Part shown: in pieces, positions 43,961 through 54,675 of the stretch
Layout: each line of letters begins with the position of its first letter
How positions within the stretch are numbered: position 1 is the first letter of the stretch
Position numbers and translations under genes: made by a program
Assembly (NCBI GenBank): GCA_017893485.1
Contig: CM030363.1
Coordinates: forward strand, 110,293,073-110,357,072
Source: Hemerocallis citrina
Lineage: Eukaryota; Streptophyta; Magnoliopsida; Asparagales; Asphodelaceae
Length of the DNA stretch: 64,000 nucleotides
Direction of reading: 5' to 3'
The notes under the pieces: generated by a model
Database searches by the model: none
Told to the model about the DNA's origin: nothing
The model's input: only the letters and a program-made list of their open reading frames with translations

Positions 43961-45270
43961 CTACTGAGGCCCAGCATCAAGGAAGAAGGCCCCGAGCCAA
44001 TGGAGACGCAGCCCTTGCAACTCAGGAAGAATTGGATGAGGCCTCTGCTCGAGTTCCTCAGGGATGGGAGCCTTCCCTTAGACCCTAAAGATGTCCGCAA
44101 GATCCGAACCACAGCCGAGCGGTACACACTCATCGAGTGAGTCTTGTACAAATGCTCCTACACCTAAGCAGACGGCAGACCCTACTTGAGATGTCTCTCC
44201 CCCGACAAAGCCCAGTATGCTTTGAAAGAAGTACATGAAGGGATATGTGGCGCTCACTTAGGAGCAAGGTCCCTGCCTGCAAAATCTTGAACTATGGATA
44301 CTTCTGGCCTACCCTCCATCATGATGCAGAACAACACGTGCATCAATGCGGCCCTTGCCAAAAAATCTCAATAATCTGCCGCCTACTGCAAGCTCAGCTC
44401 TCCTTTCTATCCAGTCCTACCCCTTTTGCAATATGGGGAATGGACCTGCTCGGGCCTTTTCCTCCAGCACCGGGCCAGTTAAAGTTCCTTGTTGTGGCGA
44501 TCGACTATTTCTCTAAGTGGATCGAAGCCGACCCCTAGCAACAATCACGGAGAATAGGGTGCAGCGCTTCTTTTTGAAAAACGTTGTCTGCAGATTCGGC
44601 ATGCCCCGAATCTTGATAACGTACAATGGAGCTCAGTTTACGGGGGCAGCCTTCTGCACTTTTTGCACAGACCTGGGTTTCAGCAACGATTCTCCTCGTC
44701 TCCCACCCTTAGTCCAACGTTCAGGGAGAGAACGCCAATCGAAAAATTCTCTCCGCCCTGAAAAAGAGACTGAGCAGGTTGGTTAAGAGGTTATGGGTAA
44801 AGCAGCTCTCCAATGTGCGCTGGAGCTACTGCACTATGAAGAGGACCCCCACGGGAGAATCTCCCTTCAACCTCATTTACGGCTCCAAAGCCGTTATCCC
44901 TCTGGAGGTGGATCTACCGTCCCCCCGCTTGATTGCTTACAACAAAGAGCAAAACGCGAACGAGCTTCGTGGGAACTTGGACCTCGTCGATGAGATCCGT
45001 AAGAGATCCTCCATTCGGCAAGAAACCTATCAACGTAGGATCGAGCAATCCTACAAAAAGAGAGTCCATCCTACTAATCTCAAAGAAGGGGATCTGGTGC
45101 TCAGAAAGCTATCAATTTCTTTCCCTAGCAAGAAGGGTAAGTTGGCACCCAACTAGGAAGGACCATACAGGATCTTCAAAGTTTTCTGCCCTGGCGCTTA
45201 TCAACTTGAAGATCCGGGGGGCAAGAGGGTGCCGAGGACATGGAACGCAGAGCACTTGTTGAAGTACCAA
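43961..45270 (+). pseudogene. Integrase of element C
   Basis: Zinc region with EVHEGICGAHLG-like sequence (near 44230) and CGPCQKIS (near 44350). Catalytic core: D in IWGMDLLGPFPPAPG (near 44432); the second D is lost, because ITYNGAQFTG replaces ITDNGTQF (near 44618). Frameshifts lie near 44265, 44535 and 44700, and the TAG near 45155 replaces W in APNWEGPYR. The end shows RTWNAEHLLKYQEG. Confidence 0.82.
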
Positions 45271-45477
45271 GAAGGTATTTTAACACCGCTCCAAGCAACT
45301 TCTCCTAGAGCGCTCTTCTTAAAGCGTTTTAAAGCTTGTTTCTCTTTCTTTATTAAGTGTAATGATGGCTCGCAACTCAGAAGCAGCCACTTAGTAGTTG
45401 TTTTTAATAAAGAGCAGTTCTCTCTCTCTCAGAAAAACTATTGTCTTAATATTCTTTCACCATGCACATACCCTCTT
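45271..45477. other. Start of the 3' noncoding region of element C
   Basis: T- and C-rich spacer between integrase and the 115-bp repeat; no gene seen. Confidence 0.4.
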
Positions 45478-45945
45478 AACGACAAGTTTGAAGTCTAACA
45501 CTTGGTTCGATGCAACTTTTTCTACTTGGGAACGAGCAAGTATAAAGTAGCTCACCATTTGGAATTGCTCCTACAACTGTTGAAACTTTCTTAACAACGA
45601 GTTCGGAGTCCAATACTTGGTTCGATGCAACTTTTGCTTCTTGCAAACGAGCGAGTACAAAGTAGCTCACCGTTCGGAATTGCTCTTACAACTGTTGATA
45701 CTCTTTAAAAGACAAGTTCGGAGTCCAACACTTGGTTCGATGCAATTTTTGCTACTTGCAAACAAGCGAGTACTGAGTAGCTCACCATTCGGGATTACTC
45801 CTGCAACTGTTGATATTCTTTTAACAACAAGTTCGGAGTCCAACACTTGGTTTGATGCCGCTTTAGCTACTTGCGAACGAGCGAGTACTAAGTAACTCAC
45901 CATTCGGAATTCTTCCAAAACTGTTGATACTCTTGCAAACATTAG
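45478..45945 (+). repeat. About 115-bp tandem repeat, four copies, in element C
   Basis: The landmark CTTGGTTCGATGCAACTTTT or a close variant recurs near 45501, 45616, 45731 and 45847, with intervening GAGCGAGTACNNAGTAGCTCACC segments. It lies on the pol side of the antisense genes. Confidence 0.85.
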
Positions 45946-46371
45946 CGAAATACAAATTCTCACAAAAAGCTCGAGAAATGAGTATATTATTTCATCAAAA
46001 TTTGAGGTACAAGTCTAATTCTAGACAAAAAGTTACATTATTTCATCAAAATTTGAGATGCAAGACTCATATGAAACAAGACTCATATGAAACGAAGACT
46101 ACAAGATTACAAAATTTCGCCCTAGGCCCTCCTAGGGAACGAGATGCTTCTAATAAGCGATACTCGGGGTCGGCGAGCGTTGTGTTGTTGTCACTTCATT
46201 TCCATAGAAGTCTCCAAGCCGGTGAGCCGAGTAGCGTCGTTAGCACCTAGGAGCCTAACAGTCGCCCCGACAGATGCTCCGCTCGACGAGCCAGCCACCC
46301 CTGCTTTGTGCATCCCCAGGGTATCTCAAGACAGGGGGCGAAAGAAGCGCTAACTCGTGGAACGACCTTCC

Positions 46372-46878
46372 TTAGGCGTACTCACCCTGAGGACAGTAAG
46401 TGCTTCTGACGTTACTCCCCTCAGAAAGCCGTCGCAGACGAAGGTTCTCCGCCTCTAGCTCCACGATCCGCTCCTTCAACGAGTCATTCGTCACTTTGAG
46501 CTTTAAGCGAGGCATTCGGCTCGAGCTGCCCCTACGAGAAGCCTCGGAGATAGCCCTCCGAAGGTGCGCCACCTCCAGACTCTTCTCGAGCACCACGTTC
46601 TTCAACTCATCTCTCTCAGACCTCGCGTTGAATAAAGAGTGACGAAGGAACATGAGTCTCAAGCCTTGGCTGACGGCCATCGAGGGACATGTCTCCTCAC
46701 CTTCAGGGGGCACTTCGTGAAACCTTTCCTCGAGGCGCTTCATCTCGATTTCTCGATGAGCCAAGGTCAGCTTCAAATGACCCAACTCCCGCTCGGCTCT
46801 ATAAAGCATCTCTCGAGACCGAGCTAGCCCGAACTTGGCGACACCCAGATTAGACCGGAGACGAGACACATCGCTGAT
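46372..46878 (-). pseudogene. Second antisense ORF (aORF2) of element C
   Basis: On the minus strand an exon begins after a pyrimidine-rich acceptor (TTCGAATTTCACAG, ending at 46879) with ISDVSRLRSNLGVAK and ends at a stop at 46372. The product is almost entirely charged helix (YRAERELGHLKLTLAHRE, KERIVELEAENLRLRRL), typical of a coiled coil. An ATG reading through the acceptor also exists upstream. It has no internal stop over about 168 codons, unlike the pol genes around it. A short homologous start (SDVVWLRSK) occurs in element A. Confidence 0.65.
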
Positions 46879-47075
46879 CTGTGAAATTCGAACAAAAAAA
46901 AGAGAGCGTGAATTTTTAAGTCCGAAGAACCAACATGGCAACACTGCACCTAAACAAAGCTACCGAGACAGCTCGGAAGTAGAGCAAATCAACAAAAGTT
47001 TTGAAGCCACACAACACTTGTCAAAAAAAAAAGTGGAGAAGAAAAGATTTCATTAAAATTCAACCAGTACAAGAA

Positions 47076-47091
47076 GCGGTGGCCAGTCCGC
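47076..47091 (-). promoter_or_regulatory. Conserved 16-bp element 51 nt after the aORF1 stop (element C copy)
   Basis: GCGGACTGGCCACCGC on the minus strand, identical to 4235-4250 in element A and at the same distance from the antisense stop codon. Confidence 0.6.
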
Positions 47092-47755
47092 AATTAGGCA
47101 AAATTTCATGACAGTCAAAACAGAGGTATAAGTACAACAAGGTCAAGGGTGGACCTCTTTAGCGTGATCCCCGATCGCCGAGGGCTCCGACCCTTGTGTG
47201 GCGGCGACGATCGCCAGGCACATGGCCTCCGCATCGGCCTCTACCTCTGCCTCGTCGACCCCTACCTCGACCACCTCGACCTCGTCATCTTCTTCATCCT
47301 CCTCAGAGGCGTCATCGAACCCAGGGACAGGGTCGGGGAACAGGCGCCATCCGGTGCAGTCTACCTCTGGGTAGGCCTCCTTCACCTGTACGATTGCACG
47401 AGCATAGGCCTTTGCCATATTGACAGCGAGGTACCCTTTTGCCTTCTCTGTCACTTCGGCCTCAGCCTCCTTAGCCGCGGTAACCCTAGCGGAAGCAACG
47501 GCGTCCTCCTTGTCCTTCGCCGCCAGCTCTTTTTGTTAAAGCAGCAGAGCATTGTCAGCCTCGAGCTTCGCCACAACACTCTCGAGATACTCCAACCTTG
47601 CAGCCTTCGCCTCGGTTTCAACCCTTAACTGCTCGAGGTCCTTGGCAATCCTTGGCAATCCGAGCCTTCTCTGCCCGAGCCCGGTCGGTCTCCTGCTTCA
47701 GATCTTTCTCTAGTTCGATCATCTTCTCCATCAGATGACCGAAGTGGCAAGTTAT

Positions 47756-47839
47756 CTGTGAAAAGAAAGGCAGAGCACCATGACAAACTCGGAAAGAATA
47801 GCTTATAAAAGGGGAAAACCAAGTCAATAATAGACTTAC
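47756..47839 (-). other. Intron in aORF1 of element C (84 bp)
   Basis: The donor GTAAGT is at 47839-47834 and the acceptor CTTTTCACAG ends at 47756. Splicing joins EIARAVVS to ITCHFGHLMEKM in frame. The position relative to the LATP(K/R)D motif matches the element A intron. Confidence 0.75.
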
Positions 47840-48293
47840 CGATACCACCGCTCGTGCAATCTCGAGCACATCGTCACCAACGCCGCCGGCGTCCATGGCG
47901 ATCCTGTCCTTCGGCGTAGCAAGCTGCCGAACGGCTTGCATGCTGCACGACGATTCCCTAAGAAACCCGTTGAGCTTCGGACTTGCCAGTCCGGGACGAA
48001 AATCTTCTTGTGATCCTCGGTCAGGAACACCTCGGCCTCGGCCGTCAACAGCGGGGCCTTCAAACCCAAGGCCGCGGCTAAAGGGAAGGCCCCAGCCTCA
48101 GCCAAAGCCGACGTCGCTGCAGGGGTCGGCGGCCGCTGAACAATTGTGGCCTGCACCGCCGCCTGCTCCACGGCAGCGGCGACAGTCTTCACCCTCGGTG
48201 AGGATACCTTGGAGACGACCCTCTTCCTCTTCCTTAGGGCTTTGCTGCCCAAGACCTCATGCTGCGCCAATATGTCCTCGATGTTCATAGCTT

Positions 48294-48420
48294 CTGCAAC
48301 AACAAAAGAAAAAGGGGGCTAAGAACAAGTAAAGCCAAACTCTAGAAGAAGGGGAACATGAGGCTAAAAATAACCGCATGATAGGGTTTATAAGGCTGAG
48401 ACCCCCCTGAAGAGCACCTC
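48294..48420 (-). other. Second intron of aORF1 in element C (donor uncertain)
   Basis: A strong acceptor (TTTTGTTGTTGCAG) ends at 48294, just before codons for AMNIED, at the place where element A has its 72-bp intron. The donor cannot be fixed; candidates lie between 48380 and 48420. Confidence 0.5.
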
Positions 48421-49461
48421 CTCGGTTAGATCCCTCCAATCAAACTTCGGCCGATCGAGGAGTGTCCGATCCATCTAATCTTCATCAGGGCTGAGCACCG
48501 GGCTCTCTTTCACCCTCCTTGAGACTTCTTCGACCCAATTCATCGGGATGACCCATGGCTCTCGACTCCGGACAATGAAGTACTTGTCCCTCTAATGCTT
48601 TATCGAGTCGGGGCAACTGACAAGCTTGGCGCCATGCCTCGGAGCCAGGTAGAACCTAAACTCCGACCTATGTTGTTGATGAAACCGGAATACGGTCCGC
48701 AGCACCCTCAACTCTGGCTTGAGCCCCACCGCCTGGCAGTGAAGGATGAATCTGTTGATCAGCCTCCACACATTCGGCATGCACTGGACGGGGCTGATCC
48801 TAAACCATCGCAATACTTCGATGACGTAGGGATGAAGAGGGAGCCGCACACCGGCAATGAAGGCGTCGATGGGCCAGAAGCACATGTCCACTGGCATCGG
48901 AGAATTGGCCCTCACTCCGGGCCCAGGCAACATAAGGTCATACTCTTTCGGGATCTGAAAACATTCTCGAATTGACGCCAGATCCTCCTCGTTAAGTATG
49001 GAGATCGTCTCATCGACCTCCGAGGTCTCTCTAGCGGCATTCTCCTCGAAGCTCCGCCCCATGCCGTACATAATACGCTCGGCCTGTTCGTCCAAAAGGT
49101 CCCAAACCCTCTGAAGTCCAGCCCGGTTAGTTCCCCTGGCAGTCTGCCAAACTCCTACATCCTCTGTTGGCTCTCAACCACGTTCTCCACTACGACCGAA
49201 GAGGACCCTACCACAGCCTTGCCTTTGTCGATCAGAGGAACTTGGGTCGAGGTCGGCTCATGGGCGAGAGTAGGGGAGGTCTCCTTCCTCGAAGGAATGC
49301 TAGACATTCTTTAAAAATAAATTAAGTATGAGATTACCTTGATTTGACAATGATCGACGAAAAAGATCACCGGAAGAAGAAGATTCTCGCCAAATGCTCC
49401 AATAAGAGAAAGAAATCACCTGAGTAAAAAACTAGAGAGTGAGCAAATGAGGGGGCGTGGA

Positions 49462-49469
49462 GTTTTATA
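49462..49469 (-). promoter_or_regulatory. Antisense TATA box of element C
   Basis: The minus strand reads CTCTATAAAACTCC, 155 bp upstream of the aORF1 start codon and downstream of the 65-bp repeat array, the same arrangement as in element A. Confidence 0.6.
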
Positions 49470-49599
49470 GAGAGGGGCACATTAACCGAAACTAAAAGGC
49501 CTCTAAAAATGCAAAGGCCCGGCTCATTTACCCCAAAAACGACAAGAAATATGGAAAACTCAACAGAACTTTGACTGGTCAATGGTCAAACGGTCAGCG

Positions 49600-50780
49600 T
49601 GCCGCATGTCACTCTCCTGGACTTCGGCAACGTGTGTCGAGTACTCATGCCACCGACATCCAAATGCGAGAAAAAAATTCTCGTGGACTTCGGCAACCTT
49701 TGTCGAGCACTCTTGCCACCGACGTCCAAATGCGAGAAAAAATTCTCCTAGACTTCGACAACCTGTGCCAAGCACTCTTGCCATCAACGTCCAAATGCAA
49801 AAAAAAAATTCCTGGACTTCGACAGCATGTGCCTAGCACTCTTGCCACCGACGTCCAAATGCAAGAAAAAAACTCTCCTGGACTTCGGCAACGTGTGCCG
49901 AGCACTCTTGCCACCGACGTCCAAATGCGAGAAAAAACTCTCCTGGACTTCGGCAACGTGTGCGGAGCACTCTTGCCACCGATGTCCAAATGCGAGAAAA
50001 AACTCTCCTGGACTTCGGCAACGGGTGCCGAGCACTCTTTCCACCGACGTCCAAATATGAGAAAAAACTCTCCTGGACTTCGGCAACGTGTGCAGAGCAC
50101 TCTTGCCACCGACGTCCAAATGCAAGAAAAAACTCTCCTGGACTTCGGCAACCTGTGCCGGGCACTCTTGCCACTGACGTCCAAATGCGAGAAAAAACTC
50201 TCCCGGACTTCGGCAATGTGTGTCGAGCACTCTTGCCACCGACGTCCAAATATGAGAAAAAACTCTCTTGGACTTCGGCAACGGGTGCCGAGCACTCTTG
50301 CCACCGACGTCCAAATGCGAGAAAAAAATCTCCTAGACTTCAGCAATGTGTGCCGAGCACTCTTGCCACCGACGTCCAAATGCAAGAAAAAATTCTCCTG
50401 GATTTTGGCAACATGTGCCGAGCACTCTTGCCACCGACGTCCAAATGCGAGAAATTTTTTCCTGGACTTTCGGCAACCTGTGCTGAGCACTTTTGCCACC
50501 GACGTCCAAATACAAGAAAAAACTCTCCCGGACTTCGGCAATGTGTGCCGAGCACTCTTGCCACCGACATCCAAATGCGAGAAAATGCGTTGACTAGTCA
50601 ACGGTCAATGTGCCACGTGTCGCTCTTCTGAACTTCGGCAACGTGTGCCGAGGACTCTTGCCACCGACGTCCAAATGCGAGAAAATGCGTTGACTGGTCA
50701 ACGGCCAACGATCAACGTGCCATGTGTCGCTCTCCTGGACTTCGGCAAGGGGTGACGAGCGCTCTTGCCACCGACCCCCA
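49600..50780 (+). repeat. About 65-bp tandem repeat, about 17 copies, in the 3' UTR of element C
   Basis: The unit contains CTTCGGCAACGTGTGCCGAG and CACTCTTGCCACCGACGTCC, followed by AAATGCGAGAAAAAA. It recurs from about 49620 with a period of 64-67 bp; the last two copies are spaced by inserts with GTTGACTGGTCAACGG. Long ORFs over it on both strands are by-products of the repeat. Its unit is unrelated to the 88-bp repeat of A. Confidence 0.9.
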
Positions 50781-51341
50781 ATGGCAAAAAAAATGCTTGC
50801 CACTGGATGCGTGCTCGTGATCGGAGCGCTCAGATTGCGCTACGTCATCAGGCTGCAAATCTACCGTTTGATCACCCAGGAAATCGTGCCAGAGCTTCGA
50901 TGGACGCTCCAGATCGCGCCATGTCGATAATGGCTGATTAATCTTTTTTTATTTATTAATTCGAATTACTTATTTAAAAAATTGTGAAAATAATTAAAAA
51001 TTCTAAAAATTAATTGAAAATTCTAAAAATATAATTATAAATTTTAAAAAATATTATGAGCTCTTGGAAAAATAATTATTGGTTGGAATATTTAATTGGT
51101 ACTTTTTGAAACTAGATTGTTACGTTGCAAAATGAAATAAATAATTCGGAAAATAGTTAAAAATCTGGAAAAATCACAAAAAATTAAGAAAAGTCTAAGA
51201 ATAATTTTGGGCATTTTGCTAGCTAAAAAAAACACCGTTACACCTCGAGCAAGATCCAAACCCCCTTAAGAACTCCGATAAAGTCTGGTACGGCATTGAA
51301 ATAGTAAAACTACTCTCCAAAGGCTGTAAAACACAGTCTTT
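50781..51341. other. AT-rich end of the 3' UTR of element C
   Basis: No gene seen; short A/T runs with repeated TTCTAAAAATTAATTG-like words (50990-51040). Confidence 0.4.
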
Positions 51342-51353
51342 AGGAGTGGGGGG
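51342..51353 (+). other. Polypurine tract of element C
   Basis: AGGAGTGGGGGG, identical to that of element A, five bases before the 3' LTR. Confidence 0.8.
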
Positions 51354-51358
51354 ACTCA

Positions 51359-51936
51359 TGATATGGCTAAAATAAAATTAAATTGGGACCTTTCAAATCG
51401 GGCACGGATCTTAAAGCTCTGAGGGGTAAAACGGTAATTTCACCTACAATCGGGTCCGAAATGGGAACTGGGTCTCTTTTTCAAAGCCCAATAACCCATA
51501 AACGGATCTGTCCTATTAGATACGGGTACCAACCCGTTACAAACCAATTCAGAAGGATAAAGAAGAATTCAGATTCGTGAATCCCTAAGAGGCAGTTTTA
51601 ACCACTTCTTATCCATCAACACGGGGAAAGAGAGATTTGTCCTTATCTTGAAACGGGTTCCTAAGACGACTATAAATACCCCTCTCCCCCCACTGTAACA
51701 AGGTAATGAATCTTTTCCTACCTAAAGCTCTTTCTTAATCTTGGAGATTACTGACAAAAGCGTCGGAGGGTTCGTCGCCGGGATCCATCCCGGTGTATCG
51801 AACTTTGTGTAGGTTCGCGGCAGCGGCAAGGAACAAGTCAACATGCTGGTGAAGGTCAATAGGTTCACTCTACTGTTTTCCTCAAAGAACTCACAAATTC
51901 ATCTGTTTGCTCCCACACCCGAAATCAGCAGCAACC
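51359..51936 (+). repeat. 3' LTR of element C
   Basis: 578 bp beginning TGATATGGCTA. TATAAATA at 51671-51678, hairpin CCGGGATCCATCCCGG at 51778-51793. The last base reads C (CAACC) where the 5' copy has CAACA; target duplication CTCAT follows. Confidence 0.92.
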
Positions 51937-51941
51937 CTCAT

Positions 51942-52160
51942 GACCAAAAGAGGTTAGATTCCCTACTGCCTATTGGCCTACTCTTGTCCATAGTTTTACA
52001 GTTTTACAGCCAGGAATTGCCATCTAAATAGGGGCTGCTTTTGAATAGATAGGCAGTTTCGTTAAATATTTCGTGGGCACTTCTCATTATATGTGAGAGC
52101 TAAAAGCCAACCCATTTGAATAAGGCTCAGACACTAGCTGATAGTAATGACTCTTGTTAT
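51942..52160. other. Flank of element C
   Basis: Continuation of the DNA interrupted by C. I see no exon with convincing splice sites. Confidence 0.4.
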
Positions 52161-52600
52161 CACTATAAGCGGCAACAGATTTCCCAGCATTTTTTTGTCT
52201 TTTTCCGGTGTTTATAAATGCCAGGGTTGAACCCCCCCCTCCCCCCTGCGCTTGAAAAAGCGCCCCCGCAAATGTCGCCCTTGCCCCCGCCGGGGTATGT
52301 TTCGAAATACCCGGTGCTTGACAGCGCCTGGAAATCTTTTGGGATACCCCGTCATATTCGACTCCTTCCCCGACGCTTATAATAAACCGGGGTATATTTT
52401 TAATTTTTTAATTTTTGTGCATTTTCACCTACCCAGCATTTCGAAACGTCGGGGTATGTTTTTCAAAATTTTAAATTCTTTACCGTTATATCTATCCCGG
52501 CATTTGGAAATGCTAGGGTCGGTTTTTTAATTTTTTGTTTTATTTTTCTCTTACATCTTTCCCGGCGTTCTAAAACGCCGTGGTATGTTTTAAATATTAT
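52161..52600. repeat. Array of short palindromes, possible CACTA-type remnant
   Basis: CACTATAAGCGG at 52161 resembles a CACTA-transposon end. It is followed by stem-forming units with C/G-rich arms, for example near 52290-52314, 52496-52518 and 52563-52580, separated by T-rich spacers. No matching TAGTG end was found before the next LTR-like start at 52905, so a complete element is not shown. Confidence 0.4.
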
Positions 52601-52904
52601 TTTCTTTTCTTTTTTTTAGAATTTGGAAATACAAAAACAAATATAATATTTATATGCACAGAAAAACCTGCACACAATTTATAATAATGTTCAACACGAT
52701 ATATTTCATAAACAGTTCACCAAAATCATTATATATCAAAATTCAAAGTAACATTAATTTACCAACATACATACGAAATTTGTTTCATTGTTCTTTAGTT
52801 TAATACATATATGCTGATTTCCGTCTCAAAAATTAACATGTTTCTTAGGATACAAATTCACAGGAATACACAAGACATAAAACACCACAAAAGAAGAAAG
52901 AAAA

Positions 52905-54670
52905 TGTAACCCCCGTTTCCGAGTTTTCGGATTTCTTTTGTAATTCTTTTCTATCCAGATTTCTGTAATCTATTTTATTTAATAATAATCTTGTTGTGTT
53001 CTTCAACCCAATTGTATTCTTTCAGTTGATCAATTTTCTTTTTTAGTTGAGTCCTGCAAATTCTTGTACATCCTATTTAATTTTAGTATATGGACTATTC
53101 TAATTAATCTATTATCTTAATTGTTACTTATCGAATTCTAAACTCAATTCTTTAGCCCAGTTCAAGCCAAAAGCCATACTATTAAAGCTCATTGATTATT
53201 TTATTTTATTTAATGTTGAGCCCAACCCTATTCCACCCTAACAAATTCCTTATTTGTCTCCTCACAATCCTTAACTAACCGCATGATCAGATCAATCCCC
53301 ATTATTTGCACCTAATCACTCATCTTCACGTATCCCTTGATTTTCTCTATATACTAATTAATCCCTCCATTAACTAAACCCTGATCCTCTTTCCCTTCAT
53401 AGCTGCCTACCCCCTACCCGACTCTTCTCCTTCTTCTCGTTTCTGCTTCCGAAACCCAACCAGCATCACCTCAACCCTACCGCTGCTGCTCCTTTCCCTG
53501 TCAACCTCTATCCCACTCAACGCCATTGCTCCACATTCGGCCTGTACCACCACCTACTTTCCATCGTTGCAACACCTCGAGCCCCCAACTTCCCCTCCTG
53601 CTCACTCCCGTGCTAACTGCATCCTGAAGCCCTCTGTCGCCTTCATGCACCTCAACCTCCACCGCAACCCTCGCTTATCTCCAACCTCGACACCCCCTGC
53701 CGTTGCTCTTCCCCCTCGTCGTCTCCCAGTCCTGACCACCTAACCTCCAGCCGTTCGACCACACCACCTTGCTGCAGTCCTCTCCCGTGCTTGCTGCCAA
53801 CCATCAAGGTTGCCACCCTCGCAATTGTTGCTTTCTGCTACGCCCCGAAGTCCACTTGCTTCCTCAACCAACCTGAGCTCGACTTGCGAAATTGATGCAT
53901 CTCACTACCGAGTCATTGTGCCACCATTCTTCCTCCCGTCATTTCTCAGGCGCACATGCAAACGTCGTATAAAGACAAGTTCCTCTTGAACCAACTTGTT
54001 ACTCTAGTTCAAGAATCATTTCATCTCCACAAGTAATTCTCATTTCAATTATCGTATTTTATTTGCTTGATGCTTCTCTAAGAAGCTATTACGGATTCAT
54101 CGGCGAAATCAAGTAGTAGTTTTCTTTTCGTGTCATCCCCTTGACTTAAACTCAAGCCTTGTTATACAATGTCATATGTTTACACTATATGGATACATAG
54201 ACTAAAAACATGTTATCATAGTTTGAATGCGTTTCAATTGGATATGATGTTATACCTAAATTCGTGAATTTAATGTTATGAAAATAATGGTTGTTTTGTT
54301 AACAGTCGAATTCCACCCTTAGAATTTAGTATAATTTCTTGTTAATTATTTCTATAAAGTTATATGCTTCTGTATCTCGTTTGTTGCTAATTAATAATAA
54401 TCAACTTGCTGGCCCGCTGTTTATTCTATATTGTTTTGAGTTTATGACCCAGTTGCTGTTATAATTAAGTGGAATCTTGTAAACGACACTTGTAGCCCTT
54501 TGAATCTAGTTTCTAGATGTCATCAAACTGGTTCGGGTCAAACTCAGGCGGACCCATGCGGGTCACGGGTTGATCTGACCCGGTTGCCAGCCTTAGTCTA
54601 GTTGGTACAAAGAAAATAGTTCTTACATACCTATCTCTATAATTTCATATCTACATATTTGTCATTTACA
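52905..54670 (+). repeat. LTR-like fragment (Tekay-type start)
   Basis: TGTAACCCCCGTTTCCG at 52905 resembles the start of chromovirus LTRs and the solo LTR next door. A TATA-like CTATATACTA near 53347 and a CT-rich tract near 53380-53960 follow. No second LTR, primer site or target duplication was found; the right end is arbitrary. Confidence 0.35.
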
Positions 54671-54675
54671 ATATA

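Larger units (their letters stand above)
47143..49307 (-). pseudogene. Antisense ORF 1 (aORF1) of element C: spliced gene homologous to that of element A
   Basis: The ATG at 49307 starts MSSIPSRKETSPT. Exon 1 continues (after a frameshift near 49140) through DEQAERIMYGMG, the domain with MCFWPIDAFIAGVRLPLHP and PNVWRLINRFILHCQ, and DSIKH(stop)RDKYFIVRS, each aligning with A. Exon 2 (48293-47840) starts AMNIEDILAQHEVLGSKAL, is basic (RKRKRVV), then has LATPKDRIAMDAGG, matching LATPRDHKEMIGE in A. Exon 3 (47755-47143) is a coiled coil ending in acidic FDDASEEDEEDDEVEVVE. A 10-bp duplication (CCTTGGCAAT, near 47640) and a TAA near 47540 damage it. Role unknown. Confidence 0.72.
29370..51936 (+). 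mobile_element. Element C: Tat-lineage Ty3/gypsy retrotransposon, complete but decayed
   Basis: The LTRs start TGATATGGCTA and the element is flanked by CTCAT (29365-29369 and 51937-51941). Without nested element D it is about 13.0 kb. Order: 5' LTR, primer site, gag, protease, RT, RNase H, second RNase H, integrase, tandem repeat, antisense ORF 2, antisense ORF 1, second tandem repeat, polypurine tract, 3' LTR. Every coding domain has stops or frameshifts. It matches element A in layout but is clearly diverged in sequence. Confidence 0.93.

Noticed and set aside
49571..50601. Long open frames on both strands (340 and 318 codons)
   Set aside because: They lie wholly on the 65-bp tandem array; the sense and antisense frames are both open only because the unit repeats with little frame change.
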